Assembly (NCBI RefSeq): GCF_002968015.1
Contig: NZ_PUIP01000009.1
Location: 186,001 to 250,000, forward strand
Reading direction: 5' to 3'
DNA from: Massilia phosphatilytica
GTDB taxonomy: Bacteria > Pseudomonadota > Gammaproteobacteria > Burkholderiales > Burkholderiaceae_D
DNA: 64,000 nucleotides
The position numbers and the translations under genes are program-made. The notes under the pieces are model-generated. The model saw only the letters and a program-made list of their open reading frames with translations, searched no databases and had not been told where the DNA came from. Of this stretch, positions 25,906 to 33,823 are shown one piece after another. The stretch's first letter is position 1. Each line of letters opens with the position of its first letter.

Positions 25906-26620
25906 TGTCGAGCAGTTGTTCGAGGCGGCGCGGGTAGTGGTTCAGGAAGTCGCGCGTGACGGCGTGGTGTTCCGTATCTTCGTAGTCGATCTCGGCGATG
26001 CCCGTGCCGTCGAAGCTGAGGATCTTCGCGCGCGGGTACGCGAGCAGGATCGGCGAATGCGTCGCGATGATGAACTGGGCGCCTTCCTTCACGAGCCGGT
26101 CGATGACGGTCAGCGCGGCCAGCTGGCGGTTCGGGGACAGTGCCGCTTCCGGTTCGTCCAGCAGATACAAGCCTTCGCCGCGGAAGCGGAGCATCACGTC
26201 CATGAACGCTTCCCCATGCGAGCGCAGGTGCAGCGACGGTCCGCCACCGGGCAGTTCGTCGAGGTAAGTGAACACGTTGAACAGGCTTTCCGCACGCAGG
26301 AAGTAACTGTTGCGGGGCCAGCGCCAGCCCTTGGCCACGCGTAGAAGACGATGCAGCGGCGACACGTCCTGCTGCTGCGGCCGGTGCACGTTCTTCGTGC
26401 CGCCCTCCGCCGGCAGTCCCAGCGCCACCGCGATCGCTTCCAGCACCGTCGACTTGCCCGCACCGTTCTCGCCGACGAAGAACGTGACGTCCGGATGCGG
26501 TTCGAGCACGCCCAGGTCGCGCACGGCGGGAATGGTGAACGGATAGCGGTCGAGGTCGATGTCGGCCTGCGGGTCGATCTGCACGGAACGCAGGTACGGC
26601 TTGGCGGTCAATGGCGGCAT
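25853..26620 (-). CDS. AAA-type ATPase with a C-terminus overrun by a repeat
   Basis: A 255-residue soluble ABC/SMC-like ATPase. Walker A is GENGAGKST (residues 50-58), Walker B is LYLLDEPEAALS (151-162), and the switch His is in IIATHSPILL (185-194). These are the signs of the overcoming-lysogenization/RecF-like single-domain ATPases, whose cellular jobs are mostly unknown. From about residue 240 the reading frame runs into a GGGGTC repeat, which supplies the last 15 codons and the stop (tail SDPDFGKLPKTGV). The native end was probably different or just before this. It sits downstream of phaB behind a terminator. Confidence 0.8.
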   Translation of the reverse strand: MPPLTAKPYLRSVQIDPQADIDLDRYPFTIPAVRDLGVLEPHPDVTFFVGENGAGKSTVLEAIAVALGLPAEGGTKNVHRPQQQDVSPLHRLLRVAKGWRWPRNSYFLRAESLFNVFTYLDELPGGGPSLHLRSHGEAFMDVMLRFRGEGLYLLDEPEAALSPNRQLAALTVIDRLVKEGAQFIIATHSPILLAYPRAKILSFDGTGIAEIDYEDTEHHAVTRDFLNHYPRRLEQLLDTEPGSDPDFGKLPKTGV

Positions 26621-26631
26621 GGCGGCTCCGG

Positions 26632-26660
26632 AACGAAAAACACCGCCCGGAGGCGGTGTC
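26632..26660 (-). terminator. Rho-independent terminator after phaB
   Basis: On the minus strand ACACCGCC pairs with GGCGGTGT across a 4-nt loop, followed by TTTTTC. It ends the phaA-phaB transcript and insulates the ATPase gene. Confidence 0.85.
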
Positions 26661-26683
26661 GATGCACGGCAAGCGGTGACCGC

Positions 26684-27424
26684 TTACTGCATGTGCTGGC
26701 CGCCGTTGATGGCGATGTTGGCGCCGGTGACGAAGGCTGCCTCGTCCGACGACAGGTATGCAACCAGGCCGGCCACTTCTTCCGGCTTGCCCAGGCGGCC
26801 CATCGGGATCTGCGGCAGGATCTTCGATTCCAGCACTTCGGCCGGGATGTCGGTGACCATCTTGGTGCCGATGTAGCCCGGCGAGATGGTGTTCACGGTG
26901 ACGCCCTTGCGCGCCACTTCCAGCGCCAGGGCCTTCGTGAAGCCGTGGATGCCGGCCTTGGCCGCCGAGTAGTTGGTCTGGCCGAACGCGCCCTTCTGGC
27001 CGTTGACGGACGAGATGTTGATGATGCGGCCCCAGCCACGCTCGACCATGCCGTCGGCGACGGGCTTGGTCATGTTGAACACGGAATCCAGGTTGGTCTT
27101 CATGACCGCATCCCAATTGACCTTGTCCATCTTCTTGAAGGTCATGTCGCGCGTGATACCGGCGTTGTTGACCAGCACGTCGACCGGGCCGACGTCCTGC
27201 ACGACCTTGGCCACGCAAGCCTGGGCGGAATCGTAATCGGACACGTCGCACTCATAGGCCTTGAAGTCATGGCCCTGCTCGCGCATCGCAGCAAGCCAGC
27301 CTTCCGCTTTCTTGCTGCCCGGCGAGTACGTCGTCACGACCCTGTAGCCGAGCGCTGCCAGCTTGATGCAGATCGCTTCACCCAGGCCGCCCATACCGCC
27401 GGTCACTAATGCCACTCTAGCCAT
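26684..27424 (-). CDS. phaB: Acetoacetyl-CoA reductase
   Basis: A 246-residue SDR enzyme of polyhydroxybutyrate synthesis that reduces acetoacetyl-CoA to (R)-3-hydroxybutyryl-CoA with NADPH. The cofactor loop is TGGMGGLGEA (residues 8-17), NNAG lies at 86-89, and the active site includes the serine in ISSVNGQKGAFGQ plus Y152 and K156 in NYSAAK. QTNYSAAKAGIHGFTKALA is typical of PhaB rather than FabG. It follows phaA by about 90 bp on the same strand, and a terminator closes the unit. The polymer synthase gene phaC is not in this window. Confidence 0.95.
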   Translation of the reverse strand: MARVALVTGGMGGLGEAICIKLAALGYRVVTTYSPGSKKAEGWLAAMREQGHDFKAYECDVSDYDSAQACVAKVVQDVGPVDVLVNNAGITRDMTFKKMDKVNWDAVMKTNLDSVFNMTKPVADGMVERGWGRIINISSVNGQKGAFGQTNYSAAKAGIHGFTKALALEVARKGVTVNTISPGYIGTKMVTDIPAEVLESKILPQIPMGRLGKPEEVAGLVAYLSSDEAAFVTGANIAINGGQHMQ

Positions 27425-27479
27425 CGTCTTCTCCTAGTTTTTCGCTTGTGCATAACGCACACAGTTGTTGACTACGAAC

Positions 27480-27507
27480 GCACGGCGCCCCAGCGGTGGC
27501 GCCGTGC
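27480..27507 (-). other. Inverted repeat between phaA and phaB
   Basis: GCACGGCGCC and GGCGCCGTGC form a 10-bp stem around an 8-nt loop, 10 bp after the phaA stop. No T-run follows, so it may attenuate or stabilise the transcript rather than stop it. Confidence 0.5.
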
Positions 27508-27517
27508 GGGATTACTT

Positions 27518-28693
27518 TCAGCGCTCGACCGCCAGGGCCACGCCCATGCCGCCGCCGATGCACAGGGCAGCGAGGCCCTTCTTGGCGTCGCGGCGGACCA
27601 TTTCGTGCAGCAGGCTCACCAGCACGCGCGCGCCCGAGGCGCCGATCGGGTGCCCCAGCGCGATCGCGCCGCCGTTGACGTTGATCTTCGACGTGTCCCA
27701 GCCCATCTGCTTGTTGACCGCGACGGCCTGGGCGGCGAAGGCTTCGTTGATTTCCATGAGGTCGACTTCCTCGTGCGTCCAGCCGGCCCTTTCCAGCGCC
27801 TGGCGGGCGGCGTCGACAGGGCCCATGCCCATGATGGCCGGGTCCAGGCCGGCCGACGAATACGCCTTGATGCGGGCGATCGGGGTCAGGCCCAGTTCCT
27901 TGGCCTTGGAGGCCGACATCATGATCACGGCGGCGGCGCCGTCGTTCAGGCCGGAAGCGTTGCCGGCAGTGACCGTGCCCTCTTTATTGAAGGCCGGACG
28001 CAGGCTCGACAGCCCTTCCAGCGTGGCGCCGTGCTTCGGATACTCGTCGGTATCGAACACGGTGGTGCCCTTCTTGGAGGCGATCTCGATGGGGATGATC
28101 TCGTCCTTGAACTTGCCGGCCTTTTGCGCGGCCTCGGCCTTCAGCTGCGACTGCAGCGCGAATTCGTCCTGCTCCTGGCGCGAGATCTCGTACTTGCGCG
28201 CGACGTTCTCGGCCGTCACGCCCATGTGGTACTGGTTGTAGACGTCCCACAGGCCGTCGACGATCATCGTGTCGGTCAGCTTGGCGTCGCCCATGCGGAA
28301 GCCGTCACGCGAACCGTTCAGCACGTGCGGCGAGGCGCTCATGTTTTCCTGACCGCCGGCGATGACGATCGATGCGTCGCCGCACTTGATGGCCTGGGCC
28401 GCCAGGTGGGTGGCGCGCAGGCCGGAGCCGCACACCATGTTCAGGGTGAAGGCCGGGACCTTGTCCGGCAGGCCGCTCTTGATGACGGCCTGGCGTGCCG
28501 GGTTCTGGCCGACGCCGGCCGTGAGGACCTGGCCCATGATGACTTCGCTGACCGCGGCCGGATCGATGCCGGTCTTCGTCAGCAGGTGCTTGATGACCTG
28601 GGCGCCTAGCTCGGCAGCCGGAATTTTTGAGAGCGTGCCACCGAACTTGCCGATTGCAGTACGGCCTGCGGCCACGATTACGACATCTTCCAT
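27518..28693 (-). CDS. phaA: Acetyl-CoA C-acetyltransferase (beta-ketothiolase)
   Basis: A 391-residue thiolase that condenses two acetyl-CoA to acetoacetyl-CoA, the first step of polyhydroxybutyrate synthesis, and can also run in reverse. The acyl-accepting cysteine is C88 in NMVCGSGLRA. H348 in GHPIGASGA and C378 in LCIGGGMG complete the active site. NEAFAAQAVA is also conserved. Length fits the PhaA/AtoB class. It is the promoter-proximal gene of the phaA-phaB pair and lies opposite minC across a 386-bp AT-rich gap. Confidence 0.96.
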   Translation of the reverse strand: MEDVVIVAAGRTAIGKFGGTLSKIPAAELGAQVIKHLLTKTGIDPAAVSEVIMGQVLTAGVGQNPARQAVIKSGLPDKVPAFTLNMVCGSGLRATHLAAQAIKCGDASIVIAGGQENMSASPHVLNGSRDGFRMGDAKLTDTMIVDGLWDVYNQYHMGVTAENVARKYEISRQEQDEFALQSQLKAEAAQKAGKFKDEIIPIEIASKKGTTVFDTDEYPKHGATLEGLSSLRPAFNKEGTVTAGNASGLNDGAAAVIMMSASKAKELGLTPIARIKAYSSAGLDPAIMGMGPVDAARQALERAGWTHEEVDLMEINEAFAAQAVAVNKQMGWDTSKINVNGGAIALGHPIGASGARVLVSLLHEMVRRDAKKGLAALCIGGGMGVALAVER

Positions 28694-29079
28694 ATCAATC
28701 TCCGGTATCCCGGCCCCAGTGGCCGGGGTTCAATGAGTGGACAGCCCTGCTGTCGGCCTTTTTCTGGCCAGGCCTGGAAGAATCCGAAAACCAGCACAAC
28801 GCGCGCTTGAGCAATCACAATCTCCGCTCAGGCTTGGACAGAAAGCCAACAATATTAGTGACGTCGCTTAAATCTTGTTTAAGCAAAAACAATCTTATCA
28901 GCTTATTCATCGGAAAAAACAGCCTTTTTGTTGATTTTGCTTAAGGCTGAGCATCTTTATCAGACATTATTTTTGTTCAGGAAACAGGAGTTTCCAGTCA
29001 TCTAAACTCGGCCAAAACCCTTTTCCGTTGAGTGAAATTTCACAGTAGAATGCACGGGCTAAGCCAACCACATTGATTT
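28694..29079. promoter_or_regulatory. 386-bp AT-rich divergent region between phaA and minC
   Basis: No gene is seen here. The stretch is strikingly AT-rich and holds the inverted repeat GCTTAAATCTTGTTTAAGC (28866-28884), with a related TTTTGCTTAAGGC near 28936. It also holds the perfect palindrome GTGAAATTTCAC (29032-29043), followed 2 bp later by TAGAAT (29046-29051), a likely -10 for minC. The TTAAGC elements could be operator half sites for a regulator of either phaA or minC. Confidence 0.5.
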
Positions 29080-29865
29080 ATGCCCAAAAGCTCGAGCTCC
29101 CTGCCCATCGAAATCAAGATCTCCACGGTCGTGGCTATTTCGACCATCCTGCATTCGGCCGATCCGATCGCGATCGATGCCGCGCTGAAGCAGATGACCG
29201 GGGGGGTGTCGGATTTCTTCGAGGATGAATTCGCCGTCATCGACGTCGCCGGCATCGCCGACGACGCCGCGCACATCGACTGGGAGGCGCTGGTCACGCT
29301 GCTCAAGAAGTACCGCCTGAACGCCGTCGCCGTGCGCGGCGCGCCGGCGCCGCTGCACGACGTGATCCGCGCCCACGACCTGTTCCTGGACGACGGTACC
29401 AGCGGCCTGCAGACGAGTGCCGGCCGCGAACGCGACATGGCCGCGCCGGCCGAAACGGCAGAGCCTGCCCCCGTACCATCGTCCGCGCCGGCGCCCGCGT
29501 CGGCCCCTGCGGCACCGGTGCACGCGATGATCGTCGACACGCCGGTACGCGCCGGCCAGCGCATCTACGCGCGCGGCACCGACCTGATCGTGACCGCCGT
29601 CGTGAACAATGGCGCCGAGCTCATCGCCGATGGCAGCATCCACGTCTACGCGCCGCTGCACGGCCGCGCGCTGGCCGGGGCGTCCGGCAACGCGAGTGCG
29701 CGCATCTTCGCGCTGCAGTTGCAGCCAGAACTGGTGTCGATCGCGGGGGTTTACCGGACGTTCGACGAAGGTTTCCCGGCCGAGGTCGCACGCCAGCCGG
29801 CACAAATCCGTTTGGTCGGCGACCGAATCGATATATCATCGCTGGGTTCGGCGACTCGCAGTTAA
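29080..29865 (+). CDS. minC: Septum site-determining protein MinC
   Basis: A 261-residue cell-division inhibitor. The N-terminal domain (about 1-105) that blocks FtsZ polymers includes IEIKISTVVAISTILHS. A proline- and alanine-rich linker (PAPVPSSAPAPASAP) follows. The C-terminal beta-helix (about 150-261) shows VRAGQRIYARGTDLIVTAVVNNGAEL and SIHVYAPLHGRALAGASG, which binds MinD and dimerises. It starts the minCDE operon, with minD 54 bp downstream. The linker is long for the family, though such linkers vary. Confidence 0.97.
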   Translation: MPKSSSSLPIEIKISTVVAISTILHSADPIAIDAALKQMTGGVSDFFEDEFAVIDVAGIADDAAHIDWEALVTLLKKYRLNAVAVRGAPAPLHDVIRAHDLFLDDGTSGLQTSAGRERDMAAPAETAEPAPVPSSAPAPASAPAAPVHAMIVDTPVRAGQRIYARGTDLIVTAVVNNGAELIADGSIHVYAPLHGRALAGASGNASARIFALQLQPELVSIAGVYRTFDEGFPAEVARQPAQIRLVGDRIDISSLGSATRS

Positions 29866-29919
29866 AGCGCGCCCCCTGTACGAGCACTGACCAGATACTG
29901 AAAAGGACACAATTTTTTC

Positions 29920-30735
29920 ATGGCAAGAATTATCGTTGTAACGTCCGGTAAGGGCGGGGTGGGCAAGACCACCTCGAGTGCAAGTTTCTCAAGTGGCCTT
30001 GCATTGCGCGGCCACAAGACCGTCGTCATCGACTTCGATGTCGGCCTGCGCAACCTCGACCTGATCATGGGTTGCGAACGCCGCGTCGTGTACGACCTGA
30101 TCAACGTCATCAACGGCGAAGCGAGCCTGACCCAGGCCCTGATCAAGGACAAACACTGCGACAACCTGTTCATCCTGCCGGCCTCGCAGACGCGCGACAA
30201 GGACGCGCTGTCGGAGGAAGGCGTCGAGCAGGTACTGAACGAGCTCGTCAAGATGGACTTCGAGTACATCATCTGCGATTCGCCGGCGGGCATCGAGCAC
30301 GGCGCGCTAATGGCGCTGACGTTCGCCGACGAGGCGCTGATCGTGACCAACCCGGAAGTGTCGTCCGTGCGTGACTCCGACCGCATCCTCGGCATCCTGC
30401 AAGCCAAGTCGCGCCGCGCCCAGAGCGGTGGCGAACCGGTCAAGGAGCACCTCTTGATCACGCGCTACTCGCCGCGCCGCGTGGAAAACGACGAAATGCT
30501 GTCGTTCCAGGACGTGCAGGAAATCCTGCGCATCCCCCTGCTCGGCATCATTCCGGAATCGGAAGCCGTGCTCCATGCATCGAACCAGGGTAATCCGGCC
30601 ATCCACTTCAAGGATACGGACGTGGCCCAGGCCTACCAGGACGTCGTGTCGCGTTTCCTGGGCGAAGAGATCCCGCTGCGTTTCACCAACTACGAAAAGC
30701 CGGGTTTCCTGCAGCGTCTGTTCGGAGCAAAGTGA
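29920..30735 (+). CDS. minD: Septum site-determining ATPase MinD
   Basis: A 271-residue deviant-Walker ATPase that brings MinC to the membrane. The P-loop is GKGGVGKTTS near residues 10-19, with the signature lysine at its start. IDFDVGLRNLDL and CDSPAGIEHGA are the switch regions. The C-terminus ends in FLQRLFGAK, the amphipathic membrane-targeting helix. minE starts 1 bp after its stop, so the two are co-translated. Family knowledge: MinD oscillates with MinE to place the division site at mid-cell. Confidence 0.98.
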   Translation: MARIIVVTSGKGGVGKTTSSASFSSGLALRGHKTVVIDFDVGLRNLDLIMGCERRVVYDLINVINGEASLTQALIKDKHCDNLFILPASQTRDKDALSEEGVEQVLNELVKMDFEYIICDSPAGIEHGALMALTFADEALIVTNPEVSSVRDSDRILGILQAKSRRAQSGGEPVKEHLLITRYSPRRVENDEMLSFQDVQEILRIPLLGIIPESEAVLHASNQGNPAIHFKDTDVAQAYQDVVSRFLGEEIPLRFTNYEKPGFLQRLFGAK

Positions 30736-30736
30736 C

Positions 30737-30988
30737 ATGCCTCTGCTCTCATTCCTGTTCCCCAAGAACCAGAAAAGCGCCACGGCGGCCAAGGAAAGGC
30801 TGCAGATCATCATCGCCCGCGAACGCAGCGGCCGCGGCGGCCCGGATTTCCTGCCCGCCCTGCACCGCGAGCTGATCGAAGTGATCTCCAAGTACACCAA
30901 GGTCAACGCCGAGGACATCAAGATTTCCCTCGACCGCCAGGGCAATCTGGAAGTGCTCGACGTCAACGTGGTCCTGCCGGACGCTTGA
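30737..30988 (+). CDS. minE: Cell division topological specificity factor MinE
   Basis: An 83-residue protein starting at the ATG at 30737, one base after the minD stop. The N-terminal MPLLSFLFPKNQ is the membrane-binding segment, AKERLQIIIARERS is the anti-MinCD region that triggers MinD ATP hydrolysis, and DIKISLDRQGNLEVLDVNVVLPDA is the dimerisation domain. Length and all regions match the family. Confidence 0.97.
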   Translation: MPLLSFLFPKNQKSATAAKERLQIIIARERSGRGGPDFLPALHRELIEVISKYTKVNAEDIKISLDRQGNLEVLDVNVVLPDA

Positions 30989-31000
30989 ATCCGTCTTTCG

Positions 31001-31030
31001 GCCGCGCCGGTTTTTTCAAGCCGGCGCGGC
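31001..31030. terminator. Inverted repeat between minE and the convergent DUF697-like gene
   Basis: GCCGCGCCGG and CCGGCGCGGC form a 10-bp stem whose loop begins with six T. It overlaps the last codons of the convergent gene and could slow or stop transcription from both sides. Confidence 0.5.
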
Positions 31031-31522
31031 TGCCACCTCGCGCGCAACACGCGTGCAGGCGTCGATATGCTGGTAGCCCATCTGCCTGAATAACGCGAAT
31101 CCGATCGCGGCCGAGGCGATCTGTCCCGCCAGCGGCACGATCTTCGCCGCCGACTTGGCCGCCAGCTTGGCGCCCGACTTCTGCAACAGTTTCAGCACCA
31201 GTTCCTTCGTCACGATTTTGCCCACGAGCGTACTGCCGATCGCCGCCACCGCCTGGTAGACGGCGATGCGCATGCGCGGCTGCAGCTGGTCGATCTGCTC
31301 CGGCGACAGGCCGAACGCCCGGTTGATCTCTTCCACCATCACGGCGAAGCTGGACAGATCCGCCACGATGTCCACGCCCGGCACCGGGATCACGGACACC
31401 CCGGCGGAAATGGCCGCGCGCTTGCGCACGAGGCCGCGGCAACGTTCGCGCACGCGTTCGATGTCCTCGCTGGAGACCGGCAACAGGGCCAGCTCGCCGT
31501 CCTTGTTCTTCCTCTTGAACAT
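31016..31522 (-). CDS. DUF697/YcjF-like protein
   Basis: A 168-residue protein. After a charged N-terminus it reads RAAISAGVSVIPVPGVDIVADLSSFAVMVEEINRAFGL, the hallmark pattern of DUF697-like domains, which occur as C-terminal parts of small GTPases or alone. Two weakly hydrophobic helices (around 90-110 and 130-150) could insert into or lie against the membrane. No nucleotide-binding motif is present. The function is unknown; it is a single gene, convergent with minE and divergent from an orphan response regulator. Confidence 0.65.
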   Translation of the reverse strand: MFKRKNKDGELALLPVSSEDIERVRERCRGLVRKRAAISAGVSVIPVPGVDIVADLSSFAVMVEEINRAFGLSPEQIDQLQPRMRIAVYQAVAAIGSTLVGKIVTKELVLKLLQKSGAKLAAKSAAKIVPLAGQIASAAIGFALFRQMGYQHIDACTRVAREVAAAPA

Positions 31523-31732
31523 GTTAGCTCCTCAACCACAATGTTGAACCTAGTGTAACCGTGAGTTTGTCTACGGCTTGACACAACTATGACGCAATTT
31601 CCCAACGAAAATGTGAATTTATCTAAGGCATCGGTAGCTTTGCGTTTTAAAAGTCTGATATATTTAGTGACATTGTAGGAATGTTCCTACAGTGATGTCC
31701 TTCAGTCCCACAGCCGAGACAGCCTGAAAATC
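31523..31732. promoter_or_regulatory. Divergent gap with an 18-bp palindrome upstream of the orphan regulator
   Basis: TGTAGGAATGTTCCTACA (31674-31691) has perfect 8-bp arms around TG, and the symmetry can be extended to 11-bp arms with one mismatch. It lies about 42 bp before the response-regulator start. A TTGACA occurs at 31578-31583, with no clear -10 at the right spacing. The palindrome looks like a transcription-factor operator, possibly for autoregulation. Confidence 0.5.
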
Positions 31733-32422
31733 ATGAGAATATCCGTACTGGACAACGACACGACCCAGGCAGAACTCATCTGCCAAGTTCTGAACGGAGC
31801 TGGGCACAGCTGTCAAGCATTTGACAGCGGCAAAGACTTGCTGGGGCAACTCCGCAAGGACAGCACCGACCTGCTGATCGTCGACTGGCAAGTGACCGAC
31901 GTCCCGGCAGCGGAACTCCTGCGCCGCGCCAAGGAAAAACTGGCGCCGAACACCCCGACGATGTTCCTGGCCGGCAGCTCGGCCGAGGACGACATCGTGG
32001 CCGGCGTCACGGCCGGTGCCGATGACTACCTCGTGAAGCCGCTGCGCCGCGGCGAGCTGGTCGCACGCACGCAGGCCCTGCTGCGCCGGGCATACCCGTC
32101 GCAGAATGGTGCCGAACAGTTACAGTTCGGTCCGTACGTGTTCGAGACCCGCCCGGGCCGCCTTTTGATGGACGGCGAGCAAATCGACGTCACGCACAAG
32201 GAATTCAACCTGGCGCTGCTGTTTTTCCGCAACCTGGGCCGTCCGCTGTCGCGCGCGTATATCCACGAATCGATCTGGGTGCGCGAAACGGCCGTGCCGT
32301 CGCGTACGATGGACACCCACGTTTCGCGCGTCCGCAACAAGCTGCGCCTGCGTCCGGAGAACGGTTTCCGCCTCGTGCCGGTATATAGCTATGGCTACAG
32401 GCTGGAAAAGCTGGGCGCGTGA
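31733..32422 (+). CDS. OmpR/PhoB-type response regulator (orphan)
   Basis: A 229-residue two-domain regulator. The receiver domain (1-115) has the acidic pocket in VLDND, the phospho-acceptor Asp in LLIVDWQV (about D51), a Ser in FLAGSS and the conserved Lys in YLVKPLRR. The C-terminal winged helix (about 125-228) carries DVTHKEFNLALLFFRNLGRPLSRAYIHESIW and SRTMDTHVSRVRNKL, which contact DNA and RNA polymerase. No histidine kinase is adjacent, so its partner is elsewhere. A strong palindrome lies upstream. Confidence 0.9.
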   Translation: MRISVLDNDTTQAELICQVLNGAGHSCQAFDSGKDLLGQLRKDSTDLLIVDWQVTDVPAAELLRRAKEKLAPNTPTMFLAGSSAEDDIVAGVTAGADDYLVKPLRRGELVARTQALLRRAYPSQNGAEQLQFGPYVFETRPGRLLMDGEQIDVTHKEFNLALLFFRNLGRPLSRAYIHESIWVRETAVPSRTMDTHVSRVRNKLRLRPENGFRLVPVYSYGYRLEKLGA

Positions 32423-32447
32423 AACCCTGACGCGGTAGGGGTATAAT
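32419..32447 (+). promoter_or_regulatory. Sigma-70 type promoter for hemA
   Basis: TATAAT at 32442-32447 is a perfect -10 box. GTGAAA at 32419-32424 matches four of six bases of -35 with a 17-bp spacer. The hemA start lies about 29 bp downstream. The -35 overlaps the stop of the regulator gene. Confidence 0.7.
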
Positions 32448-32475
32448 GGGCGCGCTGCCCAATTTTTGATCACCC

Positions 32476-33750
32476 ATGCAACTGCTCGCCGTCGGCCTCA
32501 ATCACACCACAGCACCGGTCTCGCTGCGCGAGCAACTGGCGCTGGCGCCTGAGCAGCTCGGCGATGCGGTGCAGGCGGCGCGGGGGTGGTTTTCAAAATT
32601 TAATACCCACGGCGAAGACGAAGCGGCGCTGCTCTCCACGTGCAACCGCACCGAGATGTACGCCGCCAGCTGCGCGCCCGATCCGCTCGATGCGTCCGCG
32701 CGCTTCCTCGCGGACTACCACAACCTGAATTTCGGCGAGCTGCGCCCGCATTTGTACATGCTCCCGCAGCACGACGCCGTGCGCCACGCGTTCCGCGTCG
32801 CCTCCGGCCTCGATTCGATGGTGCTGGGCGAGGCCCAGATCCTCGGCCAGATGAAGGATGCCGTGCGCGTCGCCGACGAAGCGGGCGGCCTCGGCACCTA
32901 TCTGCACCAGCTGTTCCAGCGCAGCTTCGCCGTGGCGAAGGAAGTGCGCACGACGACCGAGATCGGCGCGCACAGCGTGTCAATGGCCGCCGCCGCCGTG
33001 CGCCTGTCGGAACGCATTTTCGACCGCGTCAGCGAGCAGAACGTGCTGTTCATCGGCGCCGGCGAGATGATCGAACTGTGCGCCACGCACTTCGCCGCCC
33101 ACAATCCGAAGTCGATCACGATCGCGAATCGCACGCTGTCGCGCGGCGAAGCGCTGGCCGCGCGCTTCAACGGCAGCGCGATCGGCCTCGCCGACCTCTC
33201 CGAACGCCTGCCGCAGTTCGACGTCGTCATCGCCTCCACCGGATCGACCTTGCCGCTGATCGGCAAGGGCCTCGTCGAACGCGCCATCAAGGCACGCCGG
33301 CACCGGCCGATGTTCATGGTCGACCTGGCCGTCCCGCGCGACATCGAACCGGAAGTGGGCCGCCTGAACGACGTCTTCCTGTACACGGTCGACGACCTGG
33401 CCGAGGTAGTCCGCACCGGTGTCGAAAGCCGCCAGGCGGCCGTCGCGCAGGCCGAGGCCATCATCGAGACGCGCGTGCAGTCGTTCATGCACTGGGTCGG
33501 CGACCGCGCCGTGGTGCCCGTGATCCGCGACCTGCACGAATCGAGCGAAGCGATGCGCCTGGCCGAACTGGAACGGGCGCGCAAGCTGCTCGCCAGGGGC
33601 GAGGATATCGAGACCGTGCTCGACGCCCTGTCCAAGGGCCTCACCGCGAAATTCCTGCACGGCCCGCAACAGGCCCTGCACCGCGCCCAGGGCGACGAAC
33701 GCGCCCGCCTCGCGAGCCTCTTGCCCCAGCTGTTCCGCGGCCGCCGTTAG
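32476..33750 (+). CDS. hemA: Glutamyl-tRNA reductase
   Basis: A 424-residue enzyme that reduces glutamyl-tRNA(Glu) with NADPH to glutamate-1-semialdehyde, the first committed step of tetrapyrrole synthesis. The N-terminus MQLLAVGLNHTTAPVSLRE is typical. The nucleophilic cysteine is in LLSTCNRTEMYA near residue 55. VLGEAQILGQMKDA marks the catalytic domain, FIGAGEMIELCATHF the NADPH domain, and the C-terminal helices give dimerisation. It leads a hemA-prfA-(dsbB)-prmC cluster, a common proteobacterial order. A clear -10 box lies just upstream. Confidence 0.97.
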   Translation: MQLLAVGLNHTTAPVSLREQLALAPEQLGDAVQAARGWFSKFNTHGEDEAALLSTCNRTEMYAASCAPDPLDASARFLADYHNLNFGELRPHLYMLPQHDAVRHAFRVASGLDSMVLGEAQILGQMKDAVRVADEAGGLGTYLHQLFQRSFAVAKEVRTTTEIGAHSVSMAAAAVRLSERIFDRVSEQNVLFIGAGEMIELCATHFAAHNPKSITIANRTLSRGEALAARFNGSAIGLADLSERLPQFDVVIASTGSTLPLIGKGLVERAIKARRHRPMFMVDLAVPRDIEPEVGRLNDVFLYTVDDLAEVVRTGVESRQAAVAQAEAIIETRVQSFMHWVGDRAVVPVIRDLHESSEAMRLAELERARKLLARGEDIETVLDALSKGLTAKFLHGPQQALHRAQGDERARLASLLPQLFRGRR

Positions 33751-33823
33751 CGGCCTGCACTCCTTCGTTGCACCCACGTGCCGCTTCCTGCGGCTTGTCT
33801 GCTGTCATTCCGATAAAAATACT

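Noticed and set aside
26684..28693. Complete PHB biosynthesis locus
   Set aside because: Only phaA and phaB are present; no phaC, phasin or phaR gene is found within the window.
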